From assembly GCA_035250245.1 (NCBI GenBank), contig DATFFH010000045.1, positions 37,494 to 101,493 on the forward strand: DNA of 64,000 nucleotides, in the 5' to 3' direction. Source of the DNA: Luteimonas_C sp035250245. Its GTDB lineage: Bacteria > Pseudomonadota > Gammaproteobacteria > Xanthomonadales > Xanthomonadaceae. The translations under genes were made by a program, and so were the position numbers. The notes beneath the pieces were generated by a model. That model saw only the letters and a program-made list of their open reading frames with translations, made no database searches and had not been told where the DNA came from. Positions 43,167 through 52,339 of the stretch are shown piece after piece. Position 1 is the first letter of the stretch; each line of letters opens with the position of its first letter.

Positions 43167-43952
43167 TCAACGCAGCAGCGGTCGATCGCCTTTCGCGACG
43201 AATTCGGCGAAAAGCCGCACGTCTTCGCTGTCGCGACCCAGCTCGGCGAGCCGCGCGCGCGCATCGGCCAGATTCGCTCCGGACACGTACAAGGCGCGGT
43301 AGGCGCGCTTGATCGCCGCGATCCGCCCGGCATCGAAGCCGCGCCGCTTCAGGCCTTCGCTGTTGATGCCGCGCGGCCGGCCGTATTCGTCGGCAGCCAC
43401 CATCACGAACGGTGGTATGTCGCCGTTGACCATGGCGCCCATGCCGACGAAGGCGTGCGCACCGATCCGGCAGAACTGGTGGATGCCGGCGAAGCCGCTG
43501 AGGATCACGTAATCGCCGATCTCCACGTGCCCGGCCAAGGTCGCATTGTTGGAGAAGATGCAGTGGTTGCCGACGATGCAGTCGTGGGCGACGTGGCTGT
43601 AGGCGAGGATCCAGTTGTCGTCGCCGATCCGGGTGACGCCGCCGCCGTCGCCGGTGCCGCGGTTGAGGGTGACGAACTCGCGCACGGTGTTGCGGTCGCC
43701 GATCACCAGTTCGGTGCGCTCGCCCTTGAATTTCTTGTCCTGCGGCTCGCCGCCGATAGCGGCATGGCCGTGGAAATGGTTGTCGCGGCCGATCTTGGTC
43801 GGGCCGTGCACGCTGCAATGCGGACCGATCCGGGTGCCGTCGCCGATCTCGACGCCGGGCCCGATCACGGTGAAGGCGCCGATGCTGACGCCTTCGCCCA
43901 GGCGCGCGCCCGGATCGACCGATGCGGACGGATGGATCGTCGCCTGCACCAT
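43167..43952 (-). CDS. lpxA: UDP-N-acetylglucosamine O-acyltransferase
   Basis: First step of lipid A synthesis: transfers a 3-hydroxyacyl chain from ACP to UDP-GlcNAc. 261 residues, like E. coli (262). Left-handed beta-helix hexapeptides fill the N-terminal two thirds (IGAFTVIGPGVEIGDGTRIG); the catalytic His region is YSHVAHDCIVGNHCIFSNNATLAGHV, with QFCRIGAHAFVGMGAMV following and a helical C-terminal domain. It starts on the last base of the fabZ stop (TGATG). Confidence 0.97.
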   Translation of the reverse strand: MVQATIHPSASVDPGARLGEGVSIGAFTVIGPGVEIGDGTRIGPHCSVHGPTKIGRDNHFHGHAAIGGEPQDKKFKGERTELVIGDRNTVREFVTLNRGTGDGGGVTRIGDDNWILAYSHVAHDCIVGNHCIFSNNATLAGHVEIGDYVILSGFAGIHQFCRIGAHAFVGMGAMVNGDIPPFVMVAADEYGRPRGINSEGLKRRGFDAGRIAAIKRAYRALYVSGANLADARARLAELGRDSEDVRLFAEFVAKGDRPLLR

Positions 43953-44407
43953 CAGTCGCGGGCCTCCGCGCAGAAGATCTCGGCGCAGGCCACCTGCTGG
44001 CCGTCGACCCGCGCCACGCCTTCGTACAGCGCCATGTTGCGGATGGTGCGCTTGAGCGCGACGTCCAGCTCCAGGCGGTCGCCGGGCACCACCATCTTGG
44101 AGAACTTCGCCTTGTCCACTTTCACCAGATAGAAAACGCGGCCGTCCGCGGTGCCGTCGTGCGACAACTGCCAGAGTACGCCACCTGCCTGCGCGAGCGC
44201 TTCGATCACCAGCACGCCGGGCATCACCGGATGGCCGGGAAAATGGCCCTGGAAGAAGGGTTCGTTGATGGTCACGCTTTTGTACGCCAGCACGCGCTTG
44301 TGCGGTTCCAGTTCGACCACGCGGTCGATGAGCAAGAACGGATAACGGTGCGGCAACAACTTCTGGATGCCGGTCACGTCTAGGGGAAGCGGGGGGATAT
44401 TGCTCAT
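43952..44407 (-). CDS. fabZ: 3-hydroxyacyl-ACP dehydratase FabZ
   Basis: Dehydrates 3-hydroxyacyl-ACP in fatty-acid elongation and so competes with LpxA and LpxD for the same substrate. 151 residues from the ATG at 44407, which overlaps the lpxD stop by 4 bases; the frame is open much further upstream only as a shadow of lpxD. Hot-dog fold signature: LLPHRYPFLLIDRV, then the catalytic block FFQGHFPGHPVMPGVLVIEALAQ. Confidence 0.96.
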   Translation of the reverse strand: MSNIPPLPLDVTGIQKLLPHRYPFLLIDRVVELEPHKRVLAYKSVTINEPFFQGHFPGHPVMPGVLVIEALAQAGGVLWQLSHDGTADGRVFYLVKVDKAKFSKMVVPGDRLELDVALKRTIRNMALYEGVARVDGQQVACAEIFCAEARD

Positions 44408-45423
44408 CCGTGTTCCTTGTTGCGCGCCTGGACTTGCCGGGCGATCTGGTCGAGTTGCTTGAAGCGGGCGGCGTTCTTGCGCCAGCTGCGGTTGTCCATC
44501 AGCGGCGTGCCCGAGGAATATTCGCCGGGTTCGCGAATGGAATGGGTGACCAGGCTCATCGCGGTGATCGTCACCCGGTCGCAGATTTCGAGGTGACCCA
44601 GGATGCCCGCCGCGCCGCCCACCAGGCAGTAACGGCCGATCGTGGCGCTGCCCGCCACCGCGGCGCAGCCGGCCATGGCGGTGTGCGCGCCGATCCTGAC
44701 GTTGTGGCCGATCTGGATCTGGTTGTCCAAGCGCACGTCTTCTTCGAGCACGGTGTCGTCGATCGCGCCGCGGTCGATGGTGGTGTTGGCGCCGATCTCG
44801 CAATCGTCGCCGACGCTCACGCCGCCCAGTTGCGGCACCTTCATCCAGCGGCCGTGCTCCATCGCCAGACCGAAGCCGTCCGCGCCGAGCACCGCGCCGG
44901 GGTGTACCAGCACGCGATCGCCCAGCTTCACTCGCACTACCAGCGTCACCCGCGCTACCAGCTCGCTGTTCGCGCCGACGTGGCAATCCTCGCCGATCAC
45001 GCAACCGGGCCCGATCACTGCGCCGGCACCGACGCTGCTGCGCGCGCCGACGGCGACGAAAGGCCCGATCGATGCCGTCGGATCGATCTTCGCGCTAGGG
45101 TCGACGCTGGCGCTGGGATGCACGCCGGGCGTTGGCGCGCGGCGCGTTTCGAACAAGGACGCGATCTTGACGAAAACGGCGTACGGATCGTCGGCGATCA
45201 GCGCGGCGACCGGGCTGCCGGCGGCGTCGCTTTCGCGCAGCACCACCGCGGCCGCGGGCGTGTTCGCGAGCATCGGCCGGTAGCGCGGATTGGCCAGGAA
45301 CGCCAGCTTGCCTTTGCCGCCGTTGGCGAGCGTGGCGACGCCGTCTATGCGTACGCCGCCGTCGCCCTGCACGCGCAGGCCGAAACGCTCGGCGAGATCG
45401 GCGATGGAATATGCGGTGTTCAT
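44404..45423 (-). CDS. lpxD: UDP-3-O-(3-hydroxyacyl)glucosamine N-acyltransferase
   Basis: Third acyl step of lipid A synthesis. 339 residues from the ATG at 45423; upstream residues in the frame to 45489 have no family match. The N-terminal uridine-binding domain (IADLAERFGLRVQG to about residue 95) is followed by a long beta-helix (VHPSASVDPSAKIDPTASIG onward), the catalytic LDNQIQIGHNVRIG histidine region, and a C-terminal helix (WRKNAARFKQLDQI). bamA is upstream. skp, present between bamA and lpxD in E. coli, is absent. Confidence 0.96.
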   Translation of the reverse strand: MNTAYSIADLAERFGLRVQGDGGVRIDGVATLANGGKGKLAFLANPRYRPMLANTPAAAVVLRESDAAGSPVAALIADDPYAVFVKIASLFETRRAPTPGVHPSASVDPSAKIDPTASIGPFVAVGARSSVGAGAVIGPGCVIGEDCHVGANSELVARVTLVVRVKLGDRVLVHPGAVLGADGFGLAMEHGRWMKVPQLGGVSVGDDCEIGANTTIDRGAIDDTVLEEDVRLDNQIQIGHNVRIGAHTAMAGCAAVAGSATIGRYCLVGGAAGILGHLEICDRVTITAMSLVTHSIREPGEYSSGTPLMDNRSWRKNAARFKQLDQIARQVQARNKEHG

Positions 45424-45508
45424 CCGGCTATGTTGCCAGACGCGGCCGCGCCGGGCACGTACGGCGGCGTACCGAAACGGACGGGCCAATTGAATCTTAT
45501 GGCTTTCT

Positions 45509-45640
45509 TCCCCCTAGTGGGGGAGGGTGCCCGAAGGGTAGGAGAGGGGGGCGCGAGCGAAGCGAGTGTGCTCTTCCGCGAAAAGCCGAACCCTCTCCCT
45601 GGCGCTTTGCGCCCGTCCCTCTCCCGTAAAGGGAGAGGGA
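45509..45640. repeat. Family E inverted repeat (long subtype)
   Basis: Left part 45509-45563 and right part 45587-45640. Subtype shared with the element at 26795-27011, including the interior GCGCGAGCGAAGCGAG and CCGAACCCTCTCCCTGG. It fills most of the bamA-lpxD gap where skp lies in enteric bacteria. Confidence 0.8.
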
Positions 45641-45662
45641 AAAGAGCGTCGGGAGAAATCGC

Positions 45663-48071
45663 TTACAGTCCGCCGGAGAACGTGAACTGCAGGCGTTCGG
45701 TTTCGTCGCCGGGCTGATCGCGCAGCGGGAACGCATAGCTGATCGAGATCGGGCCCATCGGCGAGCGCCACAGGAGCGCCACGCCGGTCGATGCGCGGAA
45801 TTCGCTGGCCGAGAAGCTGTCGACGTCCTTGTACACGTTGCCGAAGTCCAGGAACGCCGAAATCCGCGCCGCGTTGCTGTCGAACAGCTTGGGGAAGAAC
45901 ATTTCCAGCGAGCCGATCGTCTTCAGCGAACCACCGATCGGTTGCGGGAAGCCGAACACGCTGGTGGCGCGCGGGCCGAGGGTGTTGTCCACGTAGCCGC
46001 GCAAGCGGCCCTGCGAGCTTACGCCGCCGGCGTAGAAGTTCTCGAAGAACGGCAGGCCGCTGGCGGTGACCACGCGCCCGTCGGGCAGGGTGCGGGTGAA
46101 ATCGTCGCCGTAAGCGTCGCCGTAGCCGAGGTCCAGGCGCGTGTTGAGCACCAGCGCTTGGCCGATCGGCCAGAACTTGGAGAAGTCGTACTCGATCTTG
46201 TAGTACTCGACCGTCGAACCCGGCAGCGTCGATTCCACCGTGATCCGCTGCGCCGTGCCGCTGCTGGGGAAGATCGCGTTGTTGCGCGTGTCGCGGGCGA
46301 AGCCGATCTGACCGCGCCAGGAATGGAAGGTGCGGTTGCCGACGGCGTCGATGTAATCGACGATCACCTGCGGCGTGGTGCCCTGGAACGCCAGGATCTC
46401 GTTGGTGTCGATGCCCAGCAGCGCCGAGACCGAGTCGTATTCGGTGATCGGCAGGCTGACGATGGCCTGCGCCGCGCCGCTGTTGGACGAGTACTGGGCG
46501 ACGTTGAAGTCGGAGTAGTCGAACTCGCGCCACCACAGGTTGTAGCCCAGCGCCATGCCATTGTCGCTGAAGTACGGATTCATGAACGAGAAGTCGTAGC
46601 GCTTCTGGTACGAGCTGCGCTGCGCCGCGACCGACACGCGGTTGCCGCTGCCGAGGAAGTTGTTCTCGGTCAGCTGGATCGAAGTGGTAATGCCGCTCAA
46701 CTGCGAATAGCCGACGCCGAACAGGAAGCTGCCCGAGGTGGTTTCCTTGACGTTGACCACTACGTCTACTTCGTCGCTACTGCCGGGCACCGCCGGAGTC
46801 TCGATGTCGACGGTCTCGAAGTAGCCCAGCTGCTGCAGGCGGATCTTGGAGCGGTCGATCGCCACCTGCGAATACCAGCTGCCTTCGAACTGTCGCATCT
46901 GCCGTCGCAGGACTTCGTCGGCAGTGCGGTTGTTGCCCTTGAAGATGATCCGGCGCACGTTCACGCGTGGCCCGGGCACGACCTGGAAATCGATGCCGAC
47001 GGTGCGCTTCTCGCGGTCCACGTCCGGCACCGGGTTGACCTGGGCGAAGGCGTAGCCGATGTTGCCCAGCACGGCGGTAATCGCTTCGGTGGTGGCCTGC
47101 AGCACGCGCCGGGAGAAGATCTGATCCTTCTTGACGAAGATCATCTTCTCCACTTCTTCGCGCGGCAGCACCGTGTCGCCGCTGACCTTGACGTCGGAGA
47201 TCTTGTACTGCTCGCCTTCGGTGACGCCGGCGGTGATGAACATGTCGCGCTTGTCGGGGCTGATCGACACCTGCACCGAGTCGCGGGCGAAGTCGACATA
47301 GCCGCGGTCCAGATACCACTGGTCGAGCTTCTCGAAGTCGCCGTCCAGCTTCTCGCGCGAATACTGGTCGTCTCGCTTGTACCAGCTCAGCCAGTTGTGC
47401 TCGCGCGATTCCCAATCGTCGCGGATGTATTTCTCTTCGTACTTCTCGTTGCCGATCAGATTGATGTGGCGGATCTTGGCGGCCTTGCCTTCCTTGATCG
47501 CGATGGTCACGTCGACGCGGTTGCGGTCGAGCTGGGTGACCGTGGGCGTGACCTCGACGTTGTACTTGCCGCGGTTGTTGTACTGGCGGGTCAGTTCCTT
47601 GGTGACCTGGTCCAGGTCCATGCGGTCGAAGGTCTCGCCGTCGGCCAGACCGATGTCCTTCAGGCCCTTGGACAGGTCCTCGGTCTTGATGTCCTTGTTG
47701 CCGGTGATGGTCAGCTTGTTGATGGCCGGGCGTTCCTTCACCGTGACCACCAGGATTCCGTCCTGGCGGCCGACCTGGACGTCTTCGAAGAAGCCGGTCT
47801 TGTACAGGGCGCGGATCGCCGCGGCCACGCGCGCCTGGTCGATGGTGTCGCCGCGTTCGATCGGCAGATAGGTGAATACGGTACCGGCCGAGATGCGCTG
47901 CAGACCGTCGATGCGGATGTCGGTGACGGTGAACGCTTCGGGCGCCGGCGGGGCCGGGAACGGAGCGGACGACGGCGACTCGGCCGGCGGGGCGAACTGC
48001 GCCCAGGCAGGCGCGGACAGCGCCGAGGCGAGGGCGAGGGCAAGCAGGCGGCGAGTGGGGCTTCGCGTCAT
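45663..48071 (-). CDS. bamA: Outer-membrane assembly factor BamA
   Basis: Central component of the BAM complex that folds beta-barrels into the outer membrane. 802 residues from the ATG at 48071; a signal peptide of about 24 residues ends in APAWAQ. Five POTRA domains span about residues 45-400 (first: FTVTDIRIDGLQRISAGTVF), then a 16-strand barrel with the RLRGY form of the conserved VRGF/Y loop-6 motif. The last residues are LQFTFSGGL: the terminal residue is Leu where Phe or Trp is usual. It follows rseP by 80 bases in the envelope operon. Confidence 0.97.
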   Translation of the reverse strand: MTRSPTRRLLALALASALSAPAWAQFAPPAESPSSAPFPAPPAPEAFTVTDIRIDGLQRISAGTVFTYLPIERGDTIDQARVAAAIRALYKTGFFEDVQVGRQDGILVVTVKERPAINKLTITGNKDIKTEDLSKGLKDIGLADGETFDRMDLDQVTKELTRQYNNRGKYNVEVTPTVTQLDRNRVDVTIAIKEGKAAKIRHINLIGNEKYEEKYIRDDWESREHNWLSWYKRDDQYSREKLDGDFEKLDQWYLDRGYVDFARDSVQVSISPDKRDMFITAGVTEGEQYKISDVKVSGDTVLPREEVEKMIFVKKDQIFSRRVLQATTEAITAVLGNIGYAFAQVNPVPDVDREKRTVGIDFQVVPGPRVNVRRIIFKGNNRTADEVLRRQMRQFEGSWYSQVAIDRSKIRLQQLGYFETVDIETPAVPGSSDEVDVVVNVKETTSGSFLFGVGYSQLSGITTSIQLTENNFLGSGNRVSVAAQRSSYQKRYDFSFMNPYFSDNGMALGYNLWWREFDYSDFNVAQYSSNSGAAQAIVSLPITEYDSVSALLGIDTNEILAFQGTTPQVIVDYIDAVGNRTFHSWRGQIGFARDTRNNAIFPSSGTAQRITVESTLPGSTVEYYKIEYDFSKFWPIGQALVLNTRLDLGYGDAYGDDFTRTLPDGRVVTASGLPFFENFYAGGVSSQGRLRGYVDNTLGPRATSVFGFPQPIGGSLKTIGSLEMFFPKLFDSNAARISAFLDFGNVYKDVDSFSASEFRASTGVALLWRSPMGPISISYAFPLRDQPGDETERLQFTFSGGL

Positions 48072-48151
48072 CGTTACGTCCGTTAAGGGAGTCGGCGGGC
48101 CGGCGTCGCGTCGCGGCCGTTCATCGCGTGGAAAACGCGAAAAACGGACCA

Positions 48152-49507
48152 TCAGCGCACCAAGCCCAGGATGTCATTGTAGAACGCCAGTCCCATCAGG
48201 CTGGCCAGCAAGGCCAGGCCGACGTACTGGCCGGCGGCCATGGCGCGCTCGCTGAGCGGGCTGCCTTTGACCAACTCAATAAGGTAATACAGCAGGTGGC
48301 CCCCGTCCAAAACCGGGATCGGCAGCAAATTAATGATCGCCAGACTGAGCGACAGCAGGGCCAGAAAGTTCAAAAACCAGTCCAATCCGCGTTTGGCGGT
48401 GTCGTTGGCGACCCGCGCGATGGTGATCGGTCCGGAAATGTTCTTGATCGACGCCTGGCCGGTCAGCATGCGCTTGATCATGCCCAGCGAGTCGGCGGTC
48501 AGGGCGGCGGTTGCCTTGAAGGCCTGCGGCACCGCGGCCAGCGGGCCGAAGCGCTGGACCGCGTCGTAGGCGGGCTGCTGGGAGGCGGCCAGGCCGATGC
48601 CCAGGCCCCAATAGGGTTTGCCGTCCGGGTCGGTCAGCTGTTTCGGAGCGATCGCCCAGGCCATCCTCGCCCCGTCGCGCTCGACTTCGATCATCGCGCT
48701 GCCGCCACGCTCGCCCAGGCGCGCGACCTGGGCCACCAAGTCTTCGGCGTCGAGCACCGGTTCGCCGTCCACGGCGGTGATGCGGTCGCCTTCGGCCAGC
48801 ACGCCGTAAGCCGGGGCGCCGTCAGTGATCTTGTCGACGACCGCTGGCTGCAGGGTGAAGCGCCAGCGCAACCCCGTTTGCCGGCTGAACTGGGTTTCGT
48901 CGAAATCCGCCGGCAGGCGCGAGAGCGGCAACGTCAGCGTGCGTTCGTCGTTCTGCGCGTCGCGCACGCGCAGCGAAACGTCGCGCCGGTCGATGGCCGC
49001 GAGCAGGATGGCTTGCGTCGCATCCGACCAGGTGGCGGTGGCGCGCTTGTCGACCGACTCGATCCGGTCGCCGGCGCGCAGCCCCGCTTGTTCGGCGATC
49101 GCGCTCGCGCGGCCGACCGTCGGGGAATAGTCCTGCTTGCCGAGCACGAACATCGCCCAGAGCAGGGCGACGCACATCACCAGGTTCGCGATCGGTCCGG
49201 CTGCGACGATCGCGATCCGCTGCCAGACGTTCTTGTTGTTGAACGCCTGCCCGGCTTGCGCGGCCGGCACGTCGCCTTCGCGCTCGTCGAGCATCTTGAC
49301 GTAGCCGCCCAGCGGGATCGCCGCGATCCGGTATTCGGTGCCGTCGCGCCCGTAACGCGACCATAGCGCGTTGCCGAAGCCCACGGAGAAGCGCAGCACC
49401 TTGACGCCGCAACGGCGCGCGACCCAGAAATGGCCGAACTCGTGGAAGGTCACCAGCAAGCCGATGCTGACGATCAACCACCAAACCGAGCCGATGAAGT
49501 CGCTCAT
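48152..49507 (-). CDS. rseP: Site-2 zinc protease RseP
   Basis: Inner-membrane protease that cuts anti-sigma factor RseA and remnant signal peptides. 451 residues from the ATG at 49507, which overlaps the dxr stop (ATGA). HEFGH at 22-26, two PDZ domains in the middle (GLRAGDRIESVD and GVLAEGDRITAVDGEPV), and the second metal motif NLLPIPVLDGGHLLYYLIE. Four membrane segments. bamA is the next gene. Confidence 0.96.
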   Translation of the reverse strand: MSDFIGSVWWLIVSIGLLVTFHEFGHFWVARRCGVKVLRFSVGFGNALWSRYGRDGTEYRIAAIPLGGYVKMLDEREGDVPAAQAGQAFNNKNVWQRIAIVAAGPIANLVMCVALLWAMFVLGKQDYSPTVGRASAIAEQAGLRAGDRIESVDKRATATWSDATQAILLAAIDRRDVSLRVRDAQNDERTLTLPLSRLPADFDETQFSRQTGLRWRFTLQPAVVDKITDGAPAYGVLAEGDRITAVDGEPVLDAEDLVAQVARLGERGGSAMIEVERDGARMAWAIAPKQLTDPDGKPYWGLGIGLAASQQPAYDAVQRFGPLAAVPQAFKATAALTADSLGMIKRMLTGQASIKNISGPITIARVANDTAKRGLDWFLNFLALLSLSLAIINLLPIPVLDGGHLLYYLIELVKGSPLSERAMAAGQYVGLALLASLMGLAFYNDILGLVR

Positions 49508-50694
49508 GCGCCGATCGTCGTTGTCGCCGCCGCTTTCGACGCCAGTCGCCGGGCTTGCGCGTCGGCTTCCAGCAGCGTGTCCAGCGTATCGGCCGCTTGG
49601 GAAGGAAGCGCGGCGAGAACCTCCTCGACCAGCGCGGGTATGGCTAGGAAACCCAGTTGGCCCTGAAGAAACGCTGAAACGGCGATTTCGTTGGCCGCAT
49701 TGAGTACGGCCGGGGCGGTGCCGCCGGCGCGCAAGGCCTGGTAGGCCAGGGCAAGGCAGGGAAAAGCCTGCAGGTCCGGGGCTTCGAAGTCGAGTCGGCC
49801 TTGCGCCAGCAAATCCAGCCTTTCCACGCCCGATTCGATCCGCTGCGGCCAAGCCAGGCCGACCGCGAGCGCCGTGCGCATGTCGGGCAATCCGAGCTGG
49901 GCCAGAGTGGAACCGTCGATGAATTCGACCAGCGAATGCACCAGGCTCTGCGGGTGCACCAGCACGTCGATGCGGTCGGCGGGCATGCCGAACAGATGGT
50001 GGGCCTCGATCACTTCCAAGCCTTTGTTCATCAGCGTGGCCGAGTCGACCGAGATCTTCGGGCCCATCGACCAGCGCGGATGCGCCACGGCCTGCGCCGG
50101 CGTCACCGAGCGCAGCCGTTCCCGGTCCCAGCCGCGGAACGGGCCGCCCGATGCGGTCAGCACGATCCGGCGCAACGCATCGGCGCAGGCCGCATCCGGC
50201 AGGCATTGGAAGATCGCGTTGTGCTCGCTGTCGATCGGGATGATCTGCGCGCCGGAATCGCGGACGGCGCCGGTAAGCAGTTCACCGGCCAGCACCAGCG
50301 ATTCCTTGTTGGCGAGCAGCAGGCGTTTACCGGCACGCGCGGCGGCCAAGGTCGATGCCAATCCGGCGGCGCCGACGATCGCCGCAACCACGGTGTCGCA
50401 AGCGTCGCCAGCCGCGAGCGCGTCGAGCGCTTCCGGGCCGGCGTAGGCTTGCGTCGGCAATCCTGCTGCGCGCAAGCCGTCGCGCAATTCGGCGTAGCGC
50501 GAAGCGTCGGCGATCGCCGCATGCGCGGGCCGGTGGCGCACGCACAGCGCGAGCAGAGCCTGCACGTTGCTGCCTGCGGCGAGCACGCCGGCGCGCAAGC
50601 GATCGGGATGGCGCGCGATCACGTCCAGCGCCGATGCGCCGATCGATCCGGTGGCGCCGAAGACGGCGACGTTGCGCGTTGCGGAAACCGTCAT
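49504..50694 (-). CDS. dxr: 1-deoxy-D-xylulose-5-phosphate reductoisomerase
   Basis: Second step of the non-mevalonate isoprenoid pathway, NADPH-dependent. 396 residues. The nucleotide-binding FGATGSIGASALDVI is at the N-terminus; LANKESLVLAGELL, IPIDSEHNAIFQCL, TASGGPF and MGPKISVDSATLMNKGLEVIEAHHLF are the substrate and metal sites. It sits 10 bases after cdsA and overlaps rseP. Together with ispA and uppS it covers three isoprenoid steps within the window. Confidence 0.97.
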   Translation of the reverse strand: MTVSATRNVAVFGATGSIGASALDVIARHPDRLRAGVLAAGSNVQALLALCVRHRPAHAAIADASRYAELRDGLRAAGLPTQAYAGPEALDALAAGDACDTVVAAIVGAAGLASTLAAARAGKRLLLANKESLVLAGELLTGAVRDSGAQIIPIDSEHNAIFQCLPDAACADALRRIVLTASGGPFRGWDRERLRSVTPAQAVAHPRWSMGPKISVDSATLMNKGLEVIEAHHLFGMPADRIDVLVHPQSLVHSLVEFIDGSTLAQLGLPDMRTALAVGLAWPQRIESGVERLDLLAQGRLDFEAPDLQAFPCLALAYQALRAGGTAPAVLNAANEIAVSAFLQGQLGFLAIPALVEEVLAALPSQAADTLDTLLEADAQARRLASKAAATTTIGA

Positions 50695-50704
50695 CCCTGC
50701 GGAC

Positions 50705-51568
50705 TCAGAAGCCGAGCCAGGCCTTCCCCAGCGCGAACACGGGCAGGGCCGCCAGCACGCCGTCGACGCGGTCGAGGATGCCGCCGTGGCCCGGCAGCAG
50801 ATTGCTGGAATCCTTGGCGCCGACGTGGCGCTTGAGCAGGCTTTCGTACAAATCGCCGATCACCGAAGCGGCTACCGCCAGCAATGCCACCAGCGCCACC
50901 CAGGGCAGTTGCGCGGGCGCTGCGCCGGCCAGCAATCCGCCGGCGATGCCGACCGCGACGCCGGCCAGCAATCCGCCGAGCAAGCCCTCCACAGTCTTGT
51001 TCGGACTGATCCGCGGGCTGAGCTTGTGCTTGCCGAAACGGCGGCCGACGAAGTAGGCGCCGCTGTCCGCGGCCCAGACGATCATCAGCGCGGTCAGCAA
51101 CCAGAGATGGCCTTTCGGGATGCCGCCGAGAACGCTCGGCGTCGGATCGCTGGCGTGGATCAGGCCCAAGGCGCACCAGGCCGGCACCACCGCCAGCGAG
51201 CTCGCCGCCAGCTTGAACACGCGGGCGTGGGTGTCGTGGTCGGAGGCGAACGAATAATGCTTCAGCCACAACGCCGCCAGCAGCCACCAGATCACGCCCA
51301 CCACCGTCGCCAACTGGAACAACACCAGCGAACCGCCGGCGGTCGAGCGCGAAGCCCAGACCAGTGCGACCATCAACAGCAGATTGACCAGCAGCAGCAC
51401 CGTGCGCGAGAGCGTGTCGTCGATCTCGGCCAGCTTGAACCATTCCCACAATCCGGCCAGGAACACCACTGCCGCCAGCGCCGCCAGCCAAGGCGTGGGC
51501 AGCAGCAGGATGGCCGCGATCGCGATCGGCGCCAGGATCAGTGCGGTCAGGGTGCGGATCTTGGTCAT
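50705..51568 (-). CDS. cdsA: Phosphatidate cytidylyltransferase
   Basis: Inner-membrane enzyme making CDP-diacylglycerol from phosphatidate and CTP. 287 residues from the ATG at 51568, which overlaps the uppS stop by 4 bases; the longer frame to 51703 is a uppS shadow. Seven or eight membrane segments and the signature SVIGDLYESLLKRHVGAKDSSNLLPGHGGILDRVD near the C-terminus. Confidence 0.96.
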   Translation of the reverse strand: MTKIRTLTALILAPIAIAAILLLPTPWLAALAAVVFLAGLWEWFKLAEIDDTLSRTVLLLVNLLLMVALVWASRSTAGGSLVLFQLATVVGVIWWLLAALWLKHYSFASDHDTHARVFKLAASSLAVVPAWCALGLIHASDPTPSVLGGIPKGHLWLLTALMIVWAADSGAYFVGRRFGKHKLSPRISPNKTVEGLLGGLLAGVAVGIAGGLLAGAAPAQLPWVALVALLAVAASVIGDLYESLLKRHVGAKDSSNLLPGHGGILDRVDGVLAALPVFALGKAWLGF

Positions 51569-52326
51569 TCGGCGCTCGGTGCGGAGGGATCGGCCACTTG
51601 CGCCCCGGTCAGGCCGAAACGGCGCTCGCGCCGGGCGTAATCGTCCAGGGCGCGGCGCAGTGTGGCCGCATCCAGCTCCGGCCACAACGTTTCGGTGAAC
51701 CACAGCTCGGTGTAGGCCAATTGCCAGAGCAGGAAGTTGCTGATGCGGTGGTCGCCGCCGGTGCGGATGAAGAGATCGGGCAGGGGCAGGTCGGCCAATG
51801 CGACGCGAGAGGCCAGGGCCGCTTCGTCGATGTCTTCCGGCCGCAGCTTGCCGTCGGCCACGTCGCGTGCCAGCGCGCGCGCGGCGGCGGCGATGTCCTG
51901 GCGGCCGCCGTAACTGGCGGCGATCGACAAGTTCAGGCGCCGGTTGTGCCGGGTCGAGGCCTCGGCCGCGTCCATCTTTTCGCGCAGCGCGGCGGCGAAG
52001 CGTTCGCGTTCGCCGATGAAGCGGATGCGCACCCCGCGCCGGCCCAGCTCTTCCACTTCGCGATCCAGCGCGTTGAGGAACAATTTCATCAAGGCGCCGA
52101 CCTCTTCTTCCGGCCGGCCCCAGTTTTCGCTGGAGAAGGCGAACAGGGTCAGCGCCTCGACGCCTTGTTCCAGGCAGAAGTCGATGCAGAGATTGACCGA
52201 GCGCGCGCCGGCGCGATGGCCGATCGCGCGCGGCCGCCTGCGGCGCTCGGCCCAGCGGCCGTTGCCGTCCATGATGACGGCGATGTGGCGCGGGATCCGT
52301 TCCGGCGCGGGCGGCGTTTCGCTCAT
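51565..52326 (-). CDS. uppS: Undecaprenyl diphosphate synthase (cis-prenyltransferase)
   Basis: Extends farnesyl diphosphate to C55 undecaprenyl diphosphate, the carrier for peptidoglycan and O-antigen. 253 residues. IAVIMDGNGRWA holds the catalytic Asp20; FAFSSENWGRP, SIAASYGGRQDI and DLFIRTGGDHRISNFLLWQ are typical, and ELWFTETLWPEL follows. It is 13 bases after frr and coupled to cdsA. Confidence 0.97.
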   Translation of the reverse strand: MSETPPAPERIPRHIAVIMDGNGRWAERRRRPRAIGHRAGARSVNLCIDFCLEQGVEALTLFAFSSENWGRPEEEVGALMKLFLNALDREVEELGRRGVRIRFIGERERFAAALREKMDAAEASTRHNRRLNLSIAASYGGRQDIAAAARALARDVADGKLRPEDIDEAALASRVALADLPLPDLFIRTGGDHRISNFLLWQLAYTELWFTETLWPELDAATLRRALDDYARRERRFGLTGAQVADPSAPSAE

Positions 52327-52339
52327 GTCGCTAGCCGGA

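Noticed and set aside
45942..48086. 714-codon plus-strand frame opposite bamA
   Set aside because: Antisense shadow with no start signal and no family features.
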